NCBI RefSeq assembly: GCF_030177755.1
Contig: NZ_CP126539.1
Coordinates: 2,318,001-2,382,000, forward strand
Length of the DNA stretch: 64,000 bases
Reading direction: 5' to 3'
DNA from: Devosia sp. RR2S18
GTDB taxonomy: Bacteria > Pseudomonadota > Alphaproteobacteria > Rhizobiales > Devosiaceae
A model generated the notes under the pieces. That model did no database searches and was not told where the DNA came from. It was given only the letters and a program-made list of their open reading frames with translations. Shown here piece after piece: positions 25,245 through 34,555 of this stretch (position 1 is the stretch's first letter; every line of letters starts with the position of its first letter). The position numbers were made by a program, and so were the translations under genes.

Positions 25245-28200
25245 CTACGACATCTCTTCCACGAGCTTGGCCAAGCGTGAGAGAATCGCGGCTGCGCCTT
25301 TGAGACGCGCCTCCGGGTTGGGCCAGTTCCGCACAAAGACGAGCTTCTGATCGGGCTTGATACGCACCTGGTTGGCAGGATCGCTGACCAGCTTCACCAA
25401 CCCAGCCGGATTGGGGAACTCGTTGTTGCGCAGCGTCAGTACAGCGCCCTTGGGGCCTGCATCCACCTTCTCGACGTTAGCCTTGCGACACAAAGCCTTC
25501 ACCAGGATAACCTTAAGCAGCGCTTCAACTTCATCCGGCAGCGGGCCGAAGCGGTCGATTAGCTCGGCACCCGCAGCATCTATGTCCCTGATGTCGGTGA
25601 GGTCACCCAGGCGGCGGTAAAGCTGCATGCGCAACTGCAGGTCGGGTACATAGTGCTCTGGGATCATCACCGGCATGCCGAGAGAGATCTGCGGGCTCCA
25701 CTCGTTTTTGTCCTCGTAATCCTCCTCACCGCTCTTGAGGTTGGCGACAGCCTCCTCGAGCATGGCTTGGTAGAGCTCGAACCCGACTTCGCGGATGTGG
25801 CCCGACTGCTCGTCACCCAGGAGATTACCCGCACCGCGAATATCCAGGTCATGGCTGGCAAGCTGGAACCCTGCACCGAGACTTTCGAGCGATTGCAGCA
25901 CGCCAAGCCGCCGCTCGGCAGTATCGGTAAGCTTGCGATCGGGCGGCACGGTGAAGAGGGCATAGGCGCGCTGCTTGCTGCGCCCAATGCGACCGCGGAT
26001 CTGATAGAGTTGCGCGAGCCCAAACTGATCGGCTCGATGGACGATCAGCGTGTTGGCGTTGGGAATATCAAGCCCTGATTCGACAATGGTGGTGGCGAGC
26101 AACACGTCGAACTTGTTGTCGTAGAAAGCATTCATGATGTCGTCGAGTTCGCCCGGCGGCATCTGGCCGTTGGCGACGACGAAATTCACCTCCGGGACCT
26201 GCGCCCGCAGGAACTCGGCGACCTCGTGCTGGTCCTTGATGCGCGGCACCACATAGAAGCTCTGCCCACCACGATACTTCTCGCGCAACAGTGCTTCGCG
26301 CACGGAAAGCGGATCAAACGGTGCAATAAAGGTGCGGATGGTGAGCCGGTCCACCGGCGGCGTCGCCAAGAGGCTGAGATCGCGGACGCCCGTGAGTGCA
26401 AGTTGCAGCGTGCGTGGGATAGGGGTCGCACTCAGGGTCAGCACATGAACATTGGCCTTGAGCTCCTTGAGGCGCTCCTTGTGACCAACGCCAAAGTGCT
26501 GCTCCTCGTCGATGATGAGCAGCCCGAGGTCCTTGAACTTGATGGTTTTGCTGAGCAGCGCGTGGGTGCCCACCACGATATCCACCTGCCCGTCCGCAAG
26601 TCCTTCCTTGGTCGCCTTGAGCTCGGAGGCGCTGACCATGCGCGAGGCATGGCGGACCCGCACGGGAAGGCCGGCGAAGCGCTCGGAGAAGGTCTTGAAG
26701 TGCTGGCGTGAGAGCAGCGTCGTCGGTACCACCACGGCAACCTGCTTGCCGGAAAGCGCCACGGCGAAGGCGGCCCGGAGTGCCACCTCGGTCTTGCCGA
26801 AACCCACATCGCCACAGACCAGGCGATCCATCACGCGCCCCGAGGTCAGATCATCGAACACCGCCTCGATGGCGTTGAGCTGGTCTTCCGTCTCTTCATA
26901 GGGGAAGCGCGCCACGAACTCGTCGTAGGCGCCCGAATTGATGTCGACGGCCTCAGCCTTGGTGAGCTGCCGGGCCGCCGCGATCTTGATGAGCTGCTCC
27001 GCCATCTCGCGGATGCGCTTCTTGAGACGGCCCTTCTTGGCCTGCCATGCGACGCCACCGAGCTTGTCGAGGGTAACGCTGGCATCGTCAGCCCCATAGC
27101 GCGTCAGCAGCTCGATGTTCTCGACCGGGAGATAGAGCTTGGTGTCGCCACCATATTCGAGCTCGACACATTCATGCGGGGCGCCACCAGCCTGAATGAC
27201 CTTGAGCCCGAGGAAGCGGCCGATGCCATGGTCGACGTGAACGACAAGGTCGCCCGCCGCAAGGCTCGCAGCTTCGGTCAGGGCATCGGAGGCTTTCTTT
27301 TTGCGCTGCGGCCGCAGGATGCGTTCGCCAAGGATATCCTGCTCGGAAAGAACCAGCAGGTCCTTGGTCTCGAAACCTGTTTCCAGGGGCAGCACCACGA
27401 GAGACGTGGTGGCGGCGCTGGTCGTCTCGGCATCGCGCCAATTGTCGGCGAGCCTTGGATTGTTAAGGCCATGGTCCTGCAGCACCTGCGCCATGCGATC
27501 GCGCGTACCGGCACTCCAGCAGGCAACGACACTGCGACGGCCGTTGCGCCGCTCGGCGAGGAGCCGATCGACGATAGCCTGGAATAGATTGGTCTCTGCG
27601 GACTGCCGCTCGGCAGCAAAGCTCGGCGGCAGGTGCCCGCCGGCGTCGTCCACGGCCTTCGTTTCGGGCGCCATGAACTGGGACAGCTGAATGACCGAGG
27701 CACCGGCTAGCTGGTAGGGGTGCGTATCGACATCGTAGAGCAGGCCAGGCTGGATCGGCTTGTAGGGCGCCCCTGCCCCGGCTACCGCTGGCAACAGCCG
27801 AGCCGACTCACGCGTCTCGTAGTAGTCGCGAATCTGTTCGGCACGTTCGCCATAGGCCTCGACGGACTGGTCATCGAACACGAAAGGCGCGTCGCCGGTG
27901 TAGTCAGCCAGTGCATCGAGGTGCTCGTAGAAGAAGGGCAGCCAGTGCTCGGTGCCCGAGTAGCGCGAGCCACCGCTGACCGAGGCGTAGAGTGGATCAT
28001 CGACCGTATTGCCGCCAAAGGCCGCCGTGTAGTTCTGGCGGAAACGCTTGATGGTCTCTTCGTTGAGAACGACCTCGCTCATCGGCGTCAGATCGATACG
28101 CTTGAGCTGTCCGGTGGTGCGCTGGGAGTCAGGATCGAAGGTGCGGATGGTCTCAAGTTGGCTGCCGAAGAAGTCAAACCGGAGCGGCGCTTCGGCATTG

Positions 28201-28730
28201 GCCGGGAAGAGGTCGATCAGCCCGCCGCGTACGGCGAACTCGCCGCTCTCGCGCACCGTCGGCACGCGCAGATACCCGTTGTTGGCGGCCCAGGCGATCA
28301 GCTTCTCGCTGTCCACCACGCGCCCGGCGGCGGCCGAGAACGACATGGTCTCGACGATGTCGCGCGGCGGCAGCTTCTGAATGAGGGCGTTGACGGCCGT
28401 CAGAACGATGGCGCCCTTGGCCTCGCCGGTCAGCGCCGCGAGGGTGTTCATCCGGGCAGCAATCGTAACGTTGTTGGGCGACACCCGATCATAGGGCAGG
28501 CTGTCCCAGGCGGGTAGCATCAGCAGCTGGTGTCCTGGCATCATGACACGCAGGACATCGGCCATGCGCTGCAGCCGGCGACCATCGCGCGCCACGAAAA
28601 CTAGGCTGACCTTGTCGTCAGGCGCCGTTTCCAGCCGCTGCTGGACCAGTTTGGCCAGTTGCATGGGCTGCATGCCATCGGGAACATTGGCGATGGTGCG
28701 CGTTGGCCGCTGGGGAAGATGTTCGTTCAT
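25245..28730 (-). CDS. mfd: Transcription-repair coupling factor
   Basis: A 1161-residue Mfd, the ATP-dependent translocase that removes stalled RNA polymerase and recruits UvrA. Visible parts in order: UvrB-homology N-terminal module, CarD-like RNA polymerase-interaction domain (GDLVVHVDHGIGRFLGL at about 495), helicase domain with Walker A GDVGFGKTE, DEEQ box IIDEEQHFG, motif III LSATPIPRTL and motif VI QIRGRIGRSKQ, and a C-terminal TRCF domain. The ATG overlaps the sdhE stop by 4 nt. The repair partner uvrA lies about 26 kb away in the same window. Confidence 0.98.
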   Translation of the reverse strand: MNEHLPQRPTRTIANVPDGMQPMQLAKLVQQRLETAPDDKVSLVFVARDGRRLQRMADVLRVMMPGHQLLMLPAWDSLPYDRVSPNNVTIAARMNTLAALTGEAKGAIVLTAVNALIQKLPPRDIVETMSFSAAAGRVVDSEKLIAWAANNGYLRVPTVRESGEFAVRGGLIDLFPANAEAPLRFDFFGSQLETIRTFDPDSQRTTGQLKRIDLTPMSEVVLNEETIKRFRQNYTAAFGGNTVDDPLYASVSGGSRYSGTEHWLPFFYEHLDALADYTGDAPFVFDDQSVEAYGERAEQIRDYYETRESARLLPAVAGAGAPYKPIQPGLLYDVDTHPYQLAGASVIQLSQFMAPETKAVDDAGGHLPPSFAAERQSAETNLFQAIVDRLLAERRNGRRSVVACWSAGTRDRMAQVLQDHGLNNPRLADNWRDAETTSAATTSLVVLPLETGFETKDLLVLSEQDILGERILRPQRKKKASDALTEAASLAAGDLVVHVDHGIGRFLGLKVIQAGGAPHECVELEYGGDTKLYLPVENIELLTRYGADDASVTLDKLGGVAWQAKKGRLKKRIREMAEQLIKIAAARQLTKAEAVDINSGAYDEFVARFPYEETEDQLNAIEAVFDDLTSGRVMDRLVCGDVGFGKTEVALRAAFAVALSGKQVAVVVPTTLLSRQHFKTFSERFAGLPVRVRHASRMVSASELKATKEGLADGQVDIVVGTHALLSKTIKFKDLGLLIIDEEQHFGVGHKERLKELKANVHVLTLSATPIPRTLQLALTGVRDLSLLATPPVDRLTIRTFIAPFDPLSVREALLREKYRGGQSFYVVPRIKDQHEVAEFLRAQVPEVNFVVANGQMPPGELDDIMNAFYDNKFDVLLATTIVESGLDIPNANTLIVHRADQFGLAQLYQIRGRIGRSKQRAYALFTVPPDRKLTDTAERRLGVLQSLESLGAGFQLASHDLDIRGAGNLLGDEQSGHIREVGFELYQAMLEEAVANLKSGEEDYEDKNEWSPQISLGMPVMIPEHYVPDLQLRMQLYRRLGDLTDIRDIDAAGAELIDRFGPLPDEVEALLKVILVKALCRKANVEKVDAGPKGAVLTLRNNEFPNPAGLVKLVSDPANQVRIKPDQKLVFVRNWPNPEARLKGAAAILSRLAKLVEEMS

Positions 28731-29017
28731 TTGCCGATCCGCTCCTGGTGATCAGCGATCACGAGCGCCAGGAATTCCTGATCCACATTGTCCGGTGGCG
28801 TTTCCTGCCCCATGACCCATTTGAGCAGATGGGGATCTTCCTCGCTCATCAAGGCCTCGAGCCGGTCGAGTTCGTCGTGGTCCATATGCTCGGTATGCGC
28901 ATCGGCATAGGGGCCGAGCACCAGGTCCATCTCACGGGTGCCCCGGTGCCAGGCGCGGTAACGCAGCTTCTTGCGGCGCATAGCAATGTCTTCACGGCTC
29001 GCCATTTGTGACGCCAT
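28727..29017 (-). CDS. sdhE: FAD assembly factor SdhE
   Basis: A protein of about 96 residues of the SdhE/DUF339 family, which helps attach FAD to succinate dehydrogenase. The key RGTREMD motif (family RGxxE) and the following helical bundle with WVMGQETPPD are present. ATG 29017 is preferred because AAGGGA lies about 9 nt upstream; ATGs at 29026 and 29005 are possible. It is translationally coupled to mfd and divergent from recG. Confidence 0.92.
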   Translation of the reverse strand: MASQMASREDIAMRRKKLRYRAWHRGTREMDLVLGPYADAHTEHMDHDELDRLEALMSEEDPHLLKWVMGQETPPDNVDQEFLALVIADHQERIGK

Positions 29018-29147
29018 GATCCCCATTCCCTTGAATTCGGCGCCTTCCTTACGCGCATCGCCGGAGTTTGTCAGCCGTCAATGCCCGTGGGGGTGACGCG
29101 GTTGCCGCCGCTCATTAGCTTGCCGCCCAAGGAGCCCGTACCGAATC

Positions 29148-31256
29148 GTGTCCCGTCCCGAAAGCCTCTCACCGCTGTTCCGCTCGCTGCGCTCCATCAA
29201 GGGCGTGGGCGACAAGCTCGCGGCACTGCTGACGCGCTATTTCGGCGCGCCCGACGGGCAGGAGGCAATTGCACTCGACATTCTCATGCACATGCCCTCG
29301 GGCGTGGTCGACCGCCGGCGCCAGGTCGGCATTGCCGAGGCCTACCTCAATCAGATCGTAACGCTGCGGCTACACATCGACCGCCACCAGCCGCCGCCCC
29401 GTGGCAAGCCACACGTGCCCCACCGCGTCTTTGCCCATGACGAGACTGGGGAAGTGCAACTTGTGTTCTTTCGCGCCCAGGGTGGCTGGGTCGAGAAGGC
29501 GCTACCTATCGGCGAGGAGCGCTTTGTTTCGGGGCAGATCGGCTTCTTCAACGGCGAAAAGCAGATCACCCATCCGGACTACGTGGTCGAGCCGGACAAG
29601 TTCGCGACGCTGCCGCTGGTCGAGCCGGTCTACCCCCTCACCCAGGGGCTCAGTTCCAAGGCCCTTGCCAAGCTGGTGCGGCAGGTGGTCGAGAGTGTTC
29701 CGTCGCTGCCCGAGTGGATCGACCCGCAGACGCTGGCGTCGCGCAATTGGCCCAGCTTTGGCGCGGCCATGCACATGGTCCACCTGCCCACAGCACCAGG
29801 GGAGGCTGAACTCTGGTCGCCCGCCCGCATGCGGCTGGCCTATGACGAGTATCTGGCTGGGCAGATCACCCTGCAACTTATTCGCTCCACCATGGTGGCG
29901 GCGCGCGGAATTGCCCGCACCTTTACCGGCGAACTGACCGGGCGGGTTACCGAGGCCTTGCCGTTTTCCCTTACCGCCGGTCAACAACGGGCCGTCGACG
30001 AAATCCGCGCCGACCTCGCCTCGCCGGACCGCATGTCGCGCCTTCTCCAGGGTGATGTGGGTGCGGGCAAGACGGTCGTCGCGCTGATGGCAATGGCGGC
30101 CATGGCGGAAAGCGGGGCCCAATCGGCTATGATGGCGCCCACCGAGCTTCTCGCGGCACAGCACTACAAAACACTAAAGCCACTCTGCGACGCCGCCGGG
30201 CTTGGCTGCGAACTTCTCACTGGCAAGCTGCCCGCAGCTGAGCGCCGGGCGAAGCTCGCCGGTATTGCTGGTGGCGAGACCGACATCGTCGTCGGCACCC
30301 ATGCGCTGTTTCAATCCGGCGTCGAATTCCGCAACCTCGGCCTTACCGTTGTCGACGAGCAGCACCGCTTCGGCGTGCATCAGCGCCTTGCGCTGTCGGA
30401 CAAGGGCAAGCACACTGACCTCTTGGTCATGACGGCGACGCCTATCCCACGCACGCTGGTCCTAACTCATTTCGGTGACATGGCGGTTAGCATCCTTCGC
30501 GAGAAGCCACGCGGGCGCCAGCCCATCGACACGGCTGTGCTCTCGATCGGTGAATATGACCGCATCGTCGCCCGCTTGCAGGCGCGCCTGAGTGAAGGGG
30601 CGCAGGCGTTCTGGGTATGCCCGCTGGTGGAAGAGAGCGAACATCTGGAGGTCGTTGCCGCCGAAGAGCGCTCTGCCGAACTGCACAAGGTGTTCGGCGA
30701 TCAGGTGGCCCTGGTGCACGGGCGCATGAGCGCGGCGGCCAAGCAGGAGGTGATGCAGCGTTTCGCCGCCAACGAGCTCAAGCTGCTCGTTGCCACCACA
30801 GTCATTGAAGTTGGCGTCGACGTGCCCAACGCCTCGATCATGATCATCGAGCACGCGGAACGGTTCGGGCTGGCGCAGCTCCATCAATTGCGGGGACGCG
30901 TTGGGCGCGGCTCCACCCGTTCGGCCTGCCTCCTGCTCTACAAGGACCCGCTCAGCGAGACTGCCAAGGCGCGCCTCGAGACCATCAAATCCACCGAGGA
31001 CGGCTTCGTGATCGCCGAGCGCGACCTGGAGCTCCGCGGTCAGGGTGACGTTCTCGGCACCCGCCAATCAGGTATGCCGGGCTACCGGTTGGCGGTACCC
31101 GACGTACATCGGCATTTGCTGGAGTTCGCCCACGAGGAAGCCCGGACCTTGCTCGCGCGCAATCCCGGGCTGAGTGGACCAGAGGGCGAAGCCGCGCGCA
31201 CGCTGCTCTATCTCGTCCGCAAGGATCTTGCGATCCCGCTGATCCGGGCTGGATGA
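29148..31256 (+). CDS. recG: ATP-dependent DNA helicase RecG
   Basis: A 702-residue RecG, which remodels stalled replication forks and branched DNA. An N-terminal wedge/OB region (about 60-150) is followed by a helicase core with QGDVGAGKT (Walker A), VVDEQHRFG (DEQH), TATPIPRTL and QLRGRVGRG. A C-terminal RGQGDVLGTRQSG stretch is diagnostic. The start is GTG 29148. It is divergent from sdhE-mfd across 120 bp, grouping two replication-repair translocases. Confidence 0.98.
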   Translation: MSRPESLSPLFRSLRSIKGVGDKLAALLTRYFGAPDGQEAIALDILMHMPSGVVDRRRQVGIAEAYLNQIVTLRLHIDRHQPPPRGKPHVPHRVFAHDETGEVQLVFFRAQGGWVEKALPIGEERFVSGQIGFFNGEKQITHPDYVVEPDKFATLPLVEPVYPLTQGLSSKALAKLVRQVVESVPSLPEWIDPQTLASRNWPSFGAAMHMVHLPTAPGEAELWSPARMRLAYDEYLAGQITLQLIRSTMVAARGIARTFTGELTGRVTEALPFSLTAGQQRAVDEIRADLASPDRMSRLLQGDVGAGKTVVALMAMAAMAESGAQSAMMAPTELLAAQHYKTLKPLCDAAGLGCELLTGKLPAAERRAKLAGIAGGETDIVVGTHALFQSGVEFRNLGLTVVDEQHRFGVHQRLALSDKGKHTDLLVMTATPIPRTLVLTHFGDMAVSILREKPRGRQPIDTAVLSIGEYDRIVARLQARLSEGAQAFWVCPLVEESEHLEVVAAEERSAELHKVFGDQVALVHGRMSAAAKQEVMQRFAANELKLLVATTVIEVGVDVPNASIMIIEHAERFGLAQLHQLRGRVGRGSTRSACLLLYKDPLSETAKARLETIKSTEDGFVIAERDLELRGQGDVLGTRQSGMPGYRLAVPDVHRHLLEFAHEEARTLLARNPGLSGPEGEAARTLLYLVRKDLAIPLIRAG

Positions 31257-31270
31257 GAGGGGACCGTAGA

Positions 31271-31334
31271 CCTCATGGTGAGCTCGTCGAACCAGAGGTG
31301 CCCGACCTCGCCTTTCGACAAGCTCAGGGTAAGG
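31271..31334. repeat. REP-like imperfect palindrome
   Basis: CCTCATGGTGAGCTCGTCGAA (31271-31291, shared core TGAGCTCGTCGAA) faces TTTCGACAAGCTCAGGG at 31313 onward. The two arms are inverted with a few mismatches, between the convergent recG and glmS genes. The GTCGAA/TTCGAC...GAGC core resembles short palindromic elements common in alphaproteobacterial intergenic DNA. It may end transcription from either side. Confidence 0.6.
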
Positions 31335-31357
31335 TGTTGGGGCTTCGGTGGGGTGCC

Positions 31358-33184
31358 CTACTCCACCGTCACCGATTTCGCCAGATTGCGCGGCTGATCC
31401 ACGTCCGTGCCCATGAAGACCGCTGTGTGATAAGCCAGCAACTGCACGGGGATGGTGGCAAGGATCGGCGCCACAAAGCTGTGGACGTGCGGGATGACAA
31501 TGATGTCGGCGACGCCCTGTCCCACGGTTGCAGCCCCTCCCGCATCGGTGATCAGGATGATCTTGCCGCCGCGCGCGGCGACCTCCTGCATGTTCGACAT
31601 TGTCTTCTCCACCAACTCGTCGGACGGGGCGACAACGATGACCGGCATATCCTCGTCAACCAGCGCGATCGGACCATGCTTAAGTTCGCCGGCGGCATAA
31701 CCTTCTGCGTGGATGTAACTGATTTCCTTGAGCTTGAGTGCCCCTTCCATGGCAATCGGATACATGGGACCACGCCCTAAATAGAGGACGTCCTTGGCCT
31801 TGGAGAGCTGCTTGGCGATGCCCATGATCTGCTCTTCAGTGGCGAGCGCCTCCGAAACGGCGGCCGGAAGATGAGTGAGCCCTCGGACGAGTTCGGCTTC
31901 CTGTTCTGCCGTTAGGACACCGCGAGCGCGCCCAGCCGCAATGACAAGGCTTGCCAGAGCTGTCAGCTGCGCCGTGAGTGCCTTGGTGGACGCGACGCCG
32001 ATCTCAGGCCCACAGAGAATGGGGAACACCACGCCCGACTCCCGGGCGATGGTGGATTCCAGTGTATTGACCAGAGAAGCAACGTGCTGACCCTGCCCCG
32101 CGCAATAGCGTAGCGCCGCCAACGTGTCCGCTGTCTCGCCCGACTGCGAGATGAAGAGCGACAGACCGCCCTTTTCCAACGGCGGCTCGCGATAGCGGAA
32201 CTCGGAGGCCACGTCGATGTCGACCGGAAGCCGGGCAAAGCGTTCGAACCAGTATTTCGCGACAGCACCGGCAAAATAGGCGGTGCCGCAGGCACTGATG
32301 GTCAGCCGTGTGAGATCGGCGAAGTCGAACGGCAGGGTTTCGCGGATAGCCACCTGTTCGGCGCCCATATCCACATAATGGCTGAGCGTGTGCGAGATGG
32401 TCTCGGGCTGCTCATAGATCTCCTTGGACATGAAGTGGCGGTGATTGCCCTTGTCCACCATTAGCGCTGACGCCTGCGACACCCGCTGCTCACGCTGAAC
32501 GATCGCATCCTGACCATCCCGAATGGTGACGCCCTTGGGCGTGATAACCGCCCAGTCGCCATCTTCGAGATAGGTCAGGCGCGAGGTGAAGGGCGCCAGC
32601 GCCATGGCGTCGGACCCCAGATACATCTCGGTGTCGCCATAGCCGATGGCCAATGGTGCCCCGTGCCGTGCCGCGATCAGCAGCCCGTTCTGATCCTTGA
32701 ACAGGAACGCCAGAGCAAACGCCCCCTTGAGGCGCTTGAGCGTGTTGGCCACAGCCAATTCGGGCGCGGCACCATTGGCTAGTTCGCGGCTCACCCAAAG
32801 CGCCACCGACTCGGTATCGGTCTGCGACTTGGGCAGGTAGCCATCCCTGGCAAGATCCGCCAGCAAGTCGCGGAAGTTCTCGATGATGCCGTTGTGCACC
32901 ACGGCTACGCGGTCGGTCGCATGCGGATGGGCATTCTGCTCCGTGGGCGCACCATGGGTCGCCCACCGGGTATGACCGATGCCGATCTGCCCTTCGAGCG
33001 GCTCGAAGCTTAGCTTCTGCGCCAGATTGCCGAGCTTGCCTTCGGCCCGCCTGCGCGTAATGGCGCCGCTCTCGAGCGTCGCCACGCCCGCGCTGTCATA
33101 GCCGCGATACTCCAGGCGCTTGAGCGCATCCACCAACCGGCCGGCGACCGGCGCACTGCCGACGATCCCAACGATCCCGCACAT
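31358..33184 (-). CDS. glmS: Glutamine--fructose-6-phosphate aminotransferase
   Basis: A 608-residue GlmS, which makes glucosamine-6-phosphate for peptidoglycan and LPS. It has the N-terminal glutaminase with catalytic Cys2 (MCGIVGIVG), the HTRWATHG motif and two SIS sugar-isomerase domains (SACGTAYFAG; SQSGETADTL), ending KSVTVE as usual. It follows glmU with a 3-nt gap, so the two enzymes of UDP-GlcNAc synthesis form one operon. No ribozyme-like leader was seen. Confidence 0.98.
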   Translation of the reverse strand: MCGIVGIVGSAPVAGRLVDALKRLEYRGYDSAGVATLESGAITRRRAEGKLGNLAQKLSFEPLEGQIGIGHTRWATHGAPTEQNAHPHATDRVAVVHNGIIENFRDLLADLARDGYLPKSQTDTESVALWVSRELANGAAPELAVANTLKRLKGAFALAFLFKDQNGLLIAARHGAPLAIGYGDTEMYLGSDAMALAPFTSRLTYLEDGDWAVITPKGVTIRDGQDAIVQREQRVSQASALMVDKGNHRHFMSKEIYEQPETISHTLSHYVDMGAEQVAIRETLPFDFADLTRLTISACGTAYFAGAVAKYWFERFARLPVDIDVASEFRYREPPLEKGGLSLFISQSGETADTLAALRYCAGQGQHVASLVNTLESTIARESGVVFPILCGPEIGVASTKALTAQLTALASLVIAAGRARGVLTAEQEAELVRGLTHLPAAVSEALATEEQIMGIAKQLSKAKDVLYLGRGPMYPIAMEGALKLKEISYIHAEGYAAGELKHGPIALVDEDMPVIVVAPSDELVEKTMSNMQEVAARGGKIILITDAGGAATVGQGVADIIVIPHVHSFVAPILATIPVQLLAYHTAVFMGTDVDQPRNLAKSVTVE

Positions 33185-33187
33185 GAT

Positions 33188-34540
33188 CTATACCTTCCCG
33201 GCTTTCTTCTTTGCCGCAGCATCGGCGAAGATTTCCTTCGCCCTTCCTGGCTTAGCCACTTGCCGTGCGCGCCCCAAGGCAAGTGCATCGGCGTCAACAT
33301 CCTCGGTGATCACACTGCCGCTGGCGACCAAGGCGCCTGCTCCAATAGTGACGGGTGCCACTAACGACGCATTGGAGCCAATGAATGCACCATCTTCAAT
33401 GACGGTCCGATGCTTGTTGTATCCATCATAGTTCACGGTGATGACGCCAGCGCCAATGTTGACGTTCTCGCCGACGGAAGCATCGCCGATATAGGTGAGG
33501 TGGCTGACCTTAGCGCCCTTGCCGATCTCGGCTTTCTTCACCTCGACGAAATTGCCGACCTTGGCTCCATCCTGCAACTCGGCGCCTGGGCGCAGCCGGG
33601 CGAAAGGTCCGACGGAAGCATCTGGTCCCACATGGGCGCCTTCAAGATGGCTGAAGGCGTGAATGGTGGCGCCGCTTTCGATCTTCACGCCGGGACCGAA
33701 AACCACATTGGGCTCGATGGTGACGTCTGGGGCAATGTCGGTGTCGTATGAGAACCAAACGCTAGCTGGGTCCTTCAGCGTTACTCCTGCCTTCATGAAG
33801 TCTGCGCGCCGCACCTCCTGGAACAGCGCCTCGGCACGGGCCAATTGCGTACGATCATTGACGCCCATGACGTCATTCTCAGGAGCCACGCCGAAACCGA
33901 CATTCTTTCCCGCCTGATTTGCTAGTTCCACGAGATCGGTCAGATAAAATTCACCTTGGGAATTGTTTCCTTCCACCTTGTCGATGAGGTCGCGGAACAC
34001 TTCGGCGCGGAAGGCCAAGATACACGCGTTGCAAAGCCCGATCCGACGCTCCTCTTCGCTAGCGTCCTTGTGCTCGCGAATAGCTAACAGCCGGTCCCCA
34101 TCGGTGATGAAGCGGCCATAGCCTGTGGGGTCGCGCGGTTCAAAGCCCAATATAGCTACATCCAGACCGTCATCGAGCCGGTCGAGTACTGCCTTGAAAT
34201 TTTGGCCGCGAAGGAGTGGATGATCCCCGTAAACAACGGCGACGTAACCTTCTGCTTGGCTGAACAGATCGCGTGCCATTGACGCGGCATGCGCCGTGCC
34301 CCGGGCGACCGTCTGCTCGAAATGTGTCACCTGTGGGTGCAGGCGGGAAACGGCAGTTCTGATGGTGTCGTGCTTGGGGCCCGTCACCAGCGCAACCCGC
34401 GTCGACCCTGCCTCCAGCGCTGCTCGCGTCACATGGCCGATGATGGGCATGCCACCAACCGGATGCAGCACCTTTGGGGTTGCCGATTTCATCCGCGTGC
34501 CTTCGCCCGCCGCAAGAATGATCGAAAGGAGTTCGGTCAT
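33188..34540 (-). CDS. glmU: Bifunctional UDP-GlcNAc pyrophosphorylase/glucosamine-1-P acetyltransferase
   Basis: A 450-residue GlmU. The N-terminal uridyltransferase domain has LAAGEGTRMKS and YGDHPLLRG. The C-terminal left-handed beta helix (about 250-440) has hexapeptide repeats and VEVKKAEIGKGAKVSHLTY with the acetyltransferase residues. It makes UDP-N-acetylglucosamine in the cytoplasm and is the first gene of the glmU-glmS operon. It is divergent from the next gene with only about 15 bp between the proposed starts. Confidence 0.98.
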   Translation of the reverse strand: MTELLSIILAAGEGTRMKSATPKVLHPVGGMPIIGHVTRAALEAGSTRVALVTGPKHDTIRTAVSRLHPQVTHFEQTVARGTAHAASMARDLFSQAEGYVAVVYGDHPLLRGQNFKAVLDRLDDGLDVAILGFEPRDPTGYGRFITDGDRLLAIREHKDASEEERRIGLCNACILAFRAEVFRDLIDKVEGNNSQGEFYLTDLVELANQAGKNVGFGVAPENDVMGVNDRTQLARAEALFQEVRRADFMKAGVTLKDPASVWFSYDTDIAPDVTIEPNVVFGPGVKIESGATIHAFSHLEGAHVGPDASVGPFARLRPGAELQDGAKVGNFVEVKKAEIGKGAKVSHLTYIGDASVGENVNIGAGVITVNYDGYNKHRTVIEDGAFIGSNASLVAPVTIGAGALVASGSVITEDVDADALALGRARQVAKPGRAKEIFADAAAKKKAGKV

Positions 34541-34555
34541 GATGGTCCTCCGCGT

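Noticed and set aside
27720..28517. 265-codon plus-strand frame over mfd
   Set aside because: Antisense of a conserved part of mfd; no recognisable protein features.
33120..33187. glmS ribozyme or riboswitch before glmS
   Set aside because: Only 3 nt separate glmU from glmS, leaving no leader; glmS ribozymes are also characteristic of Gram-positive bacteria.
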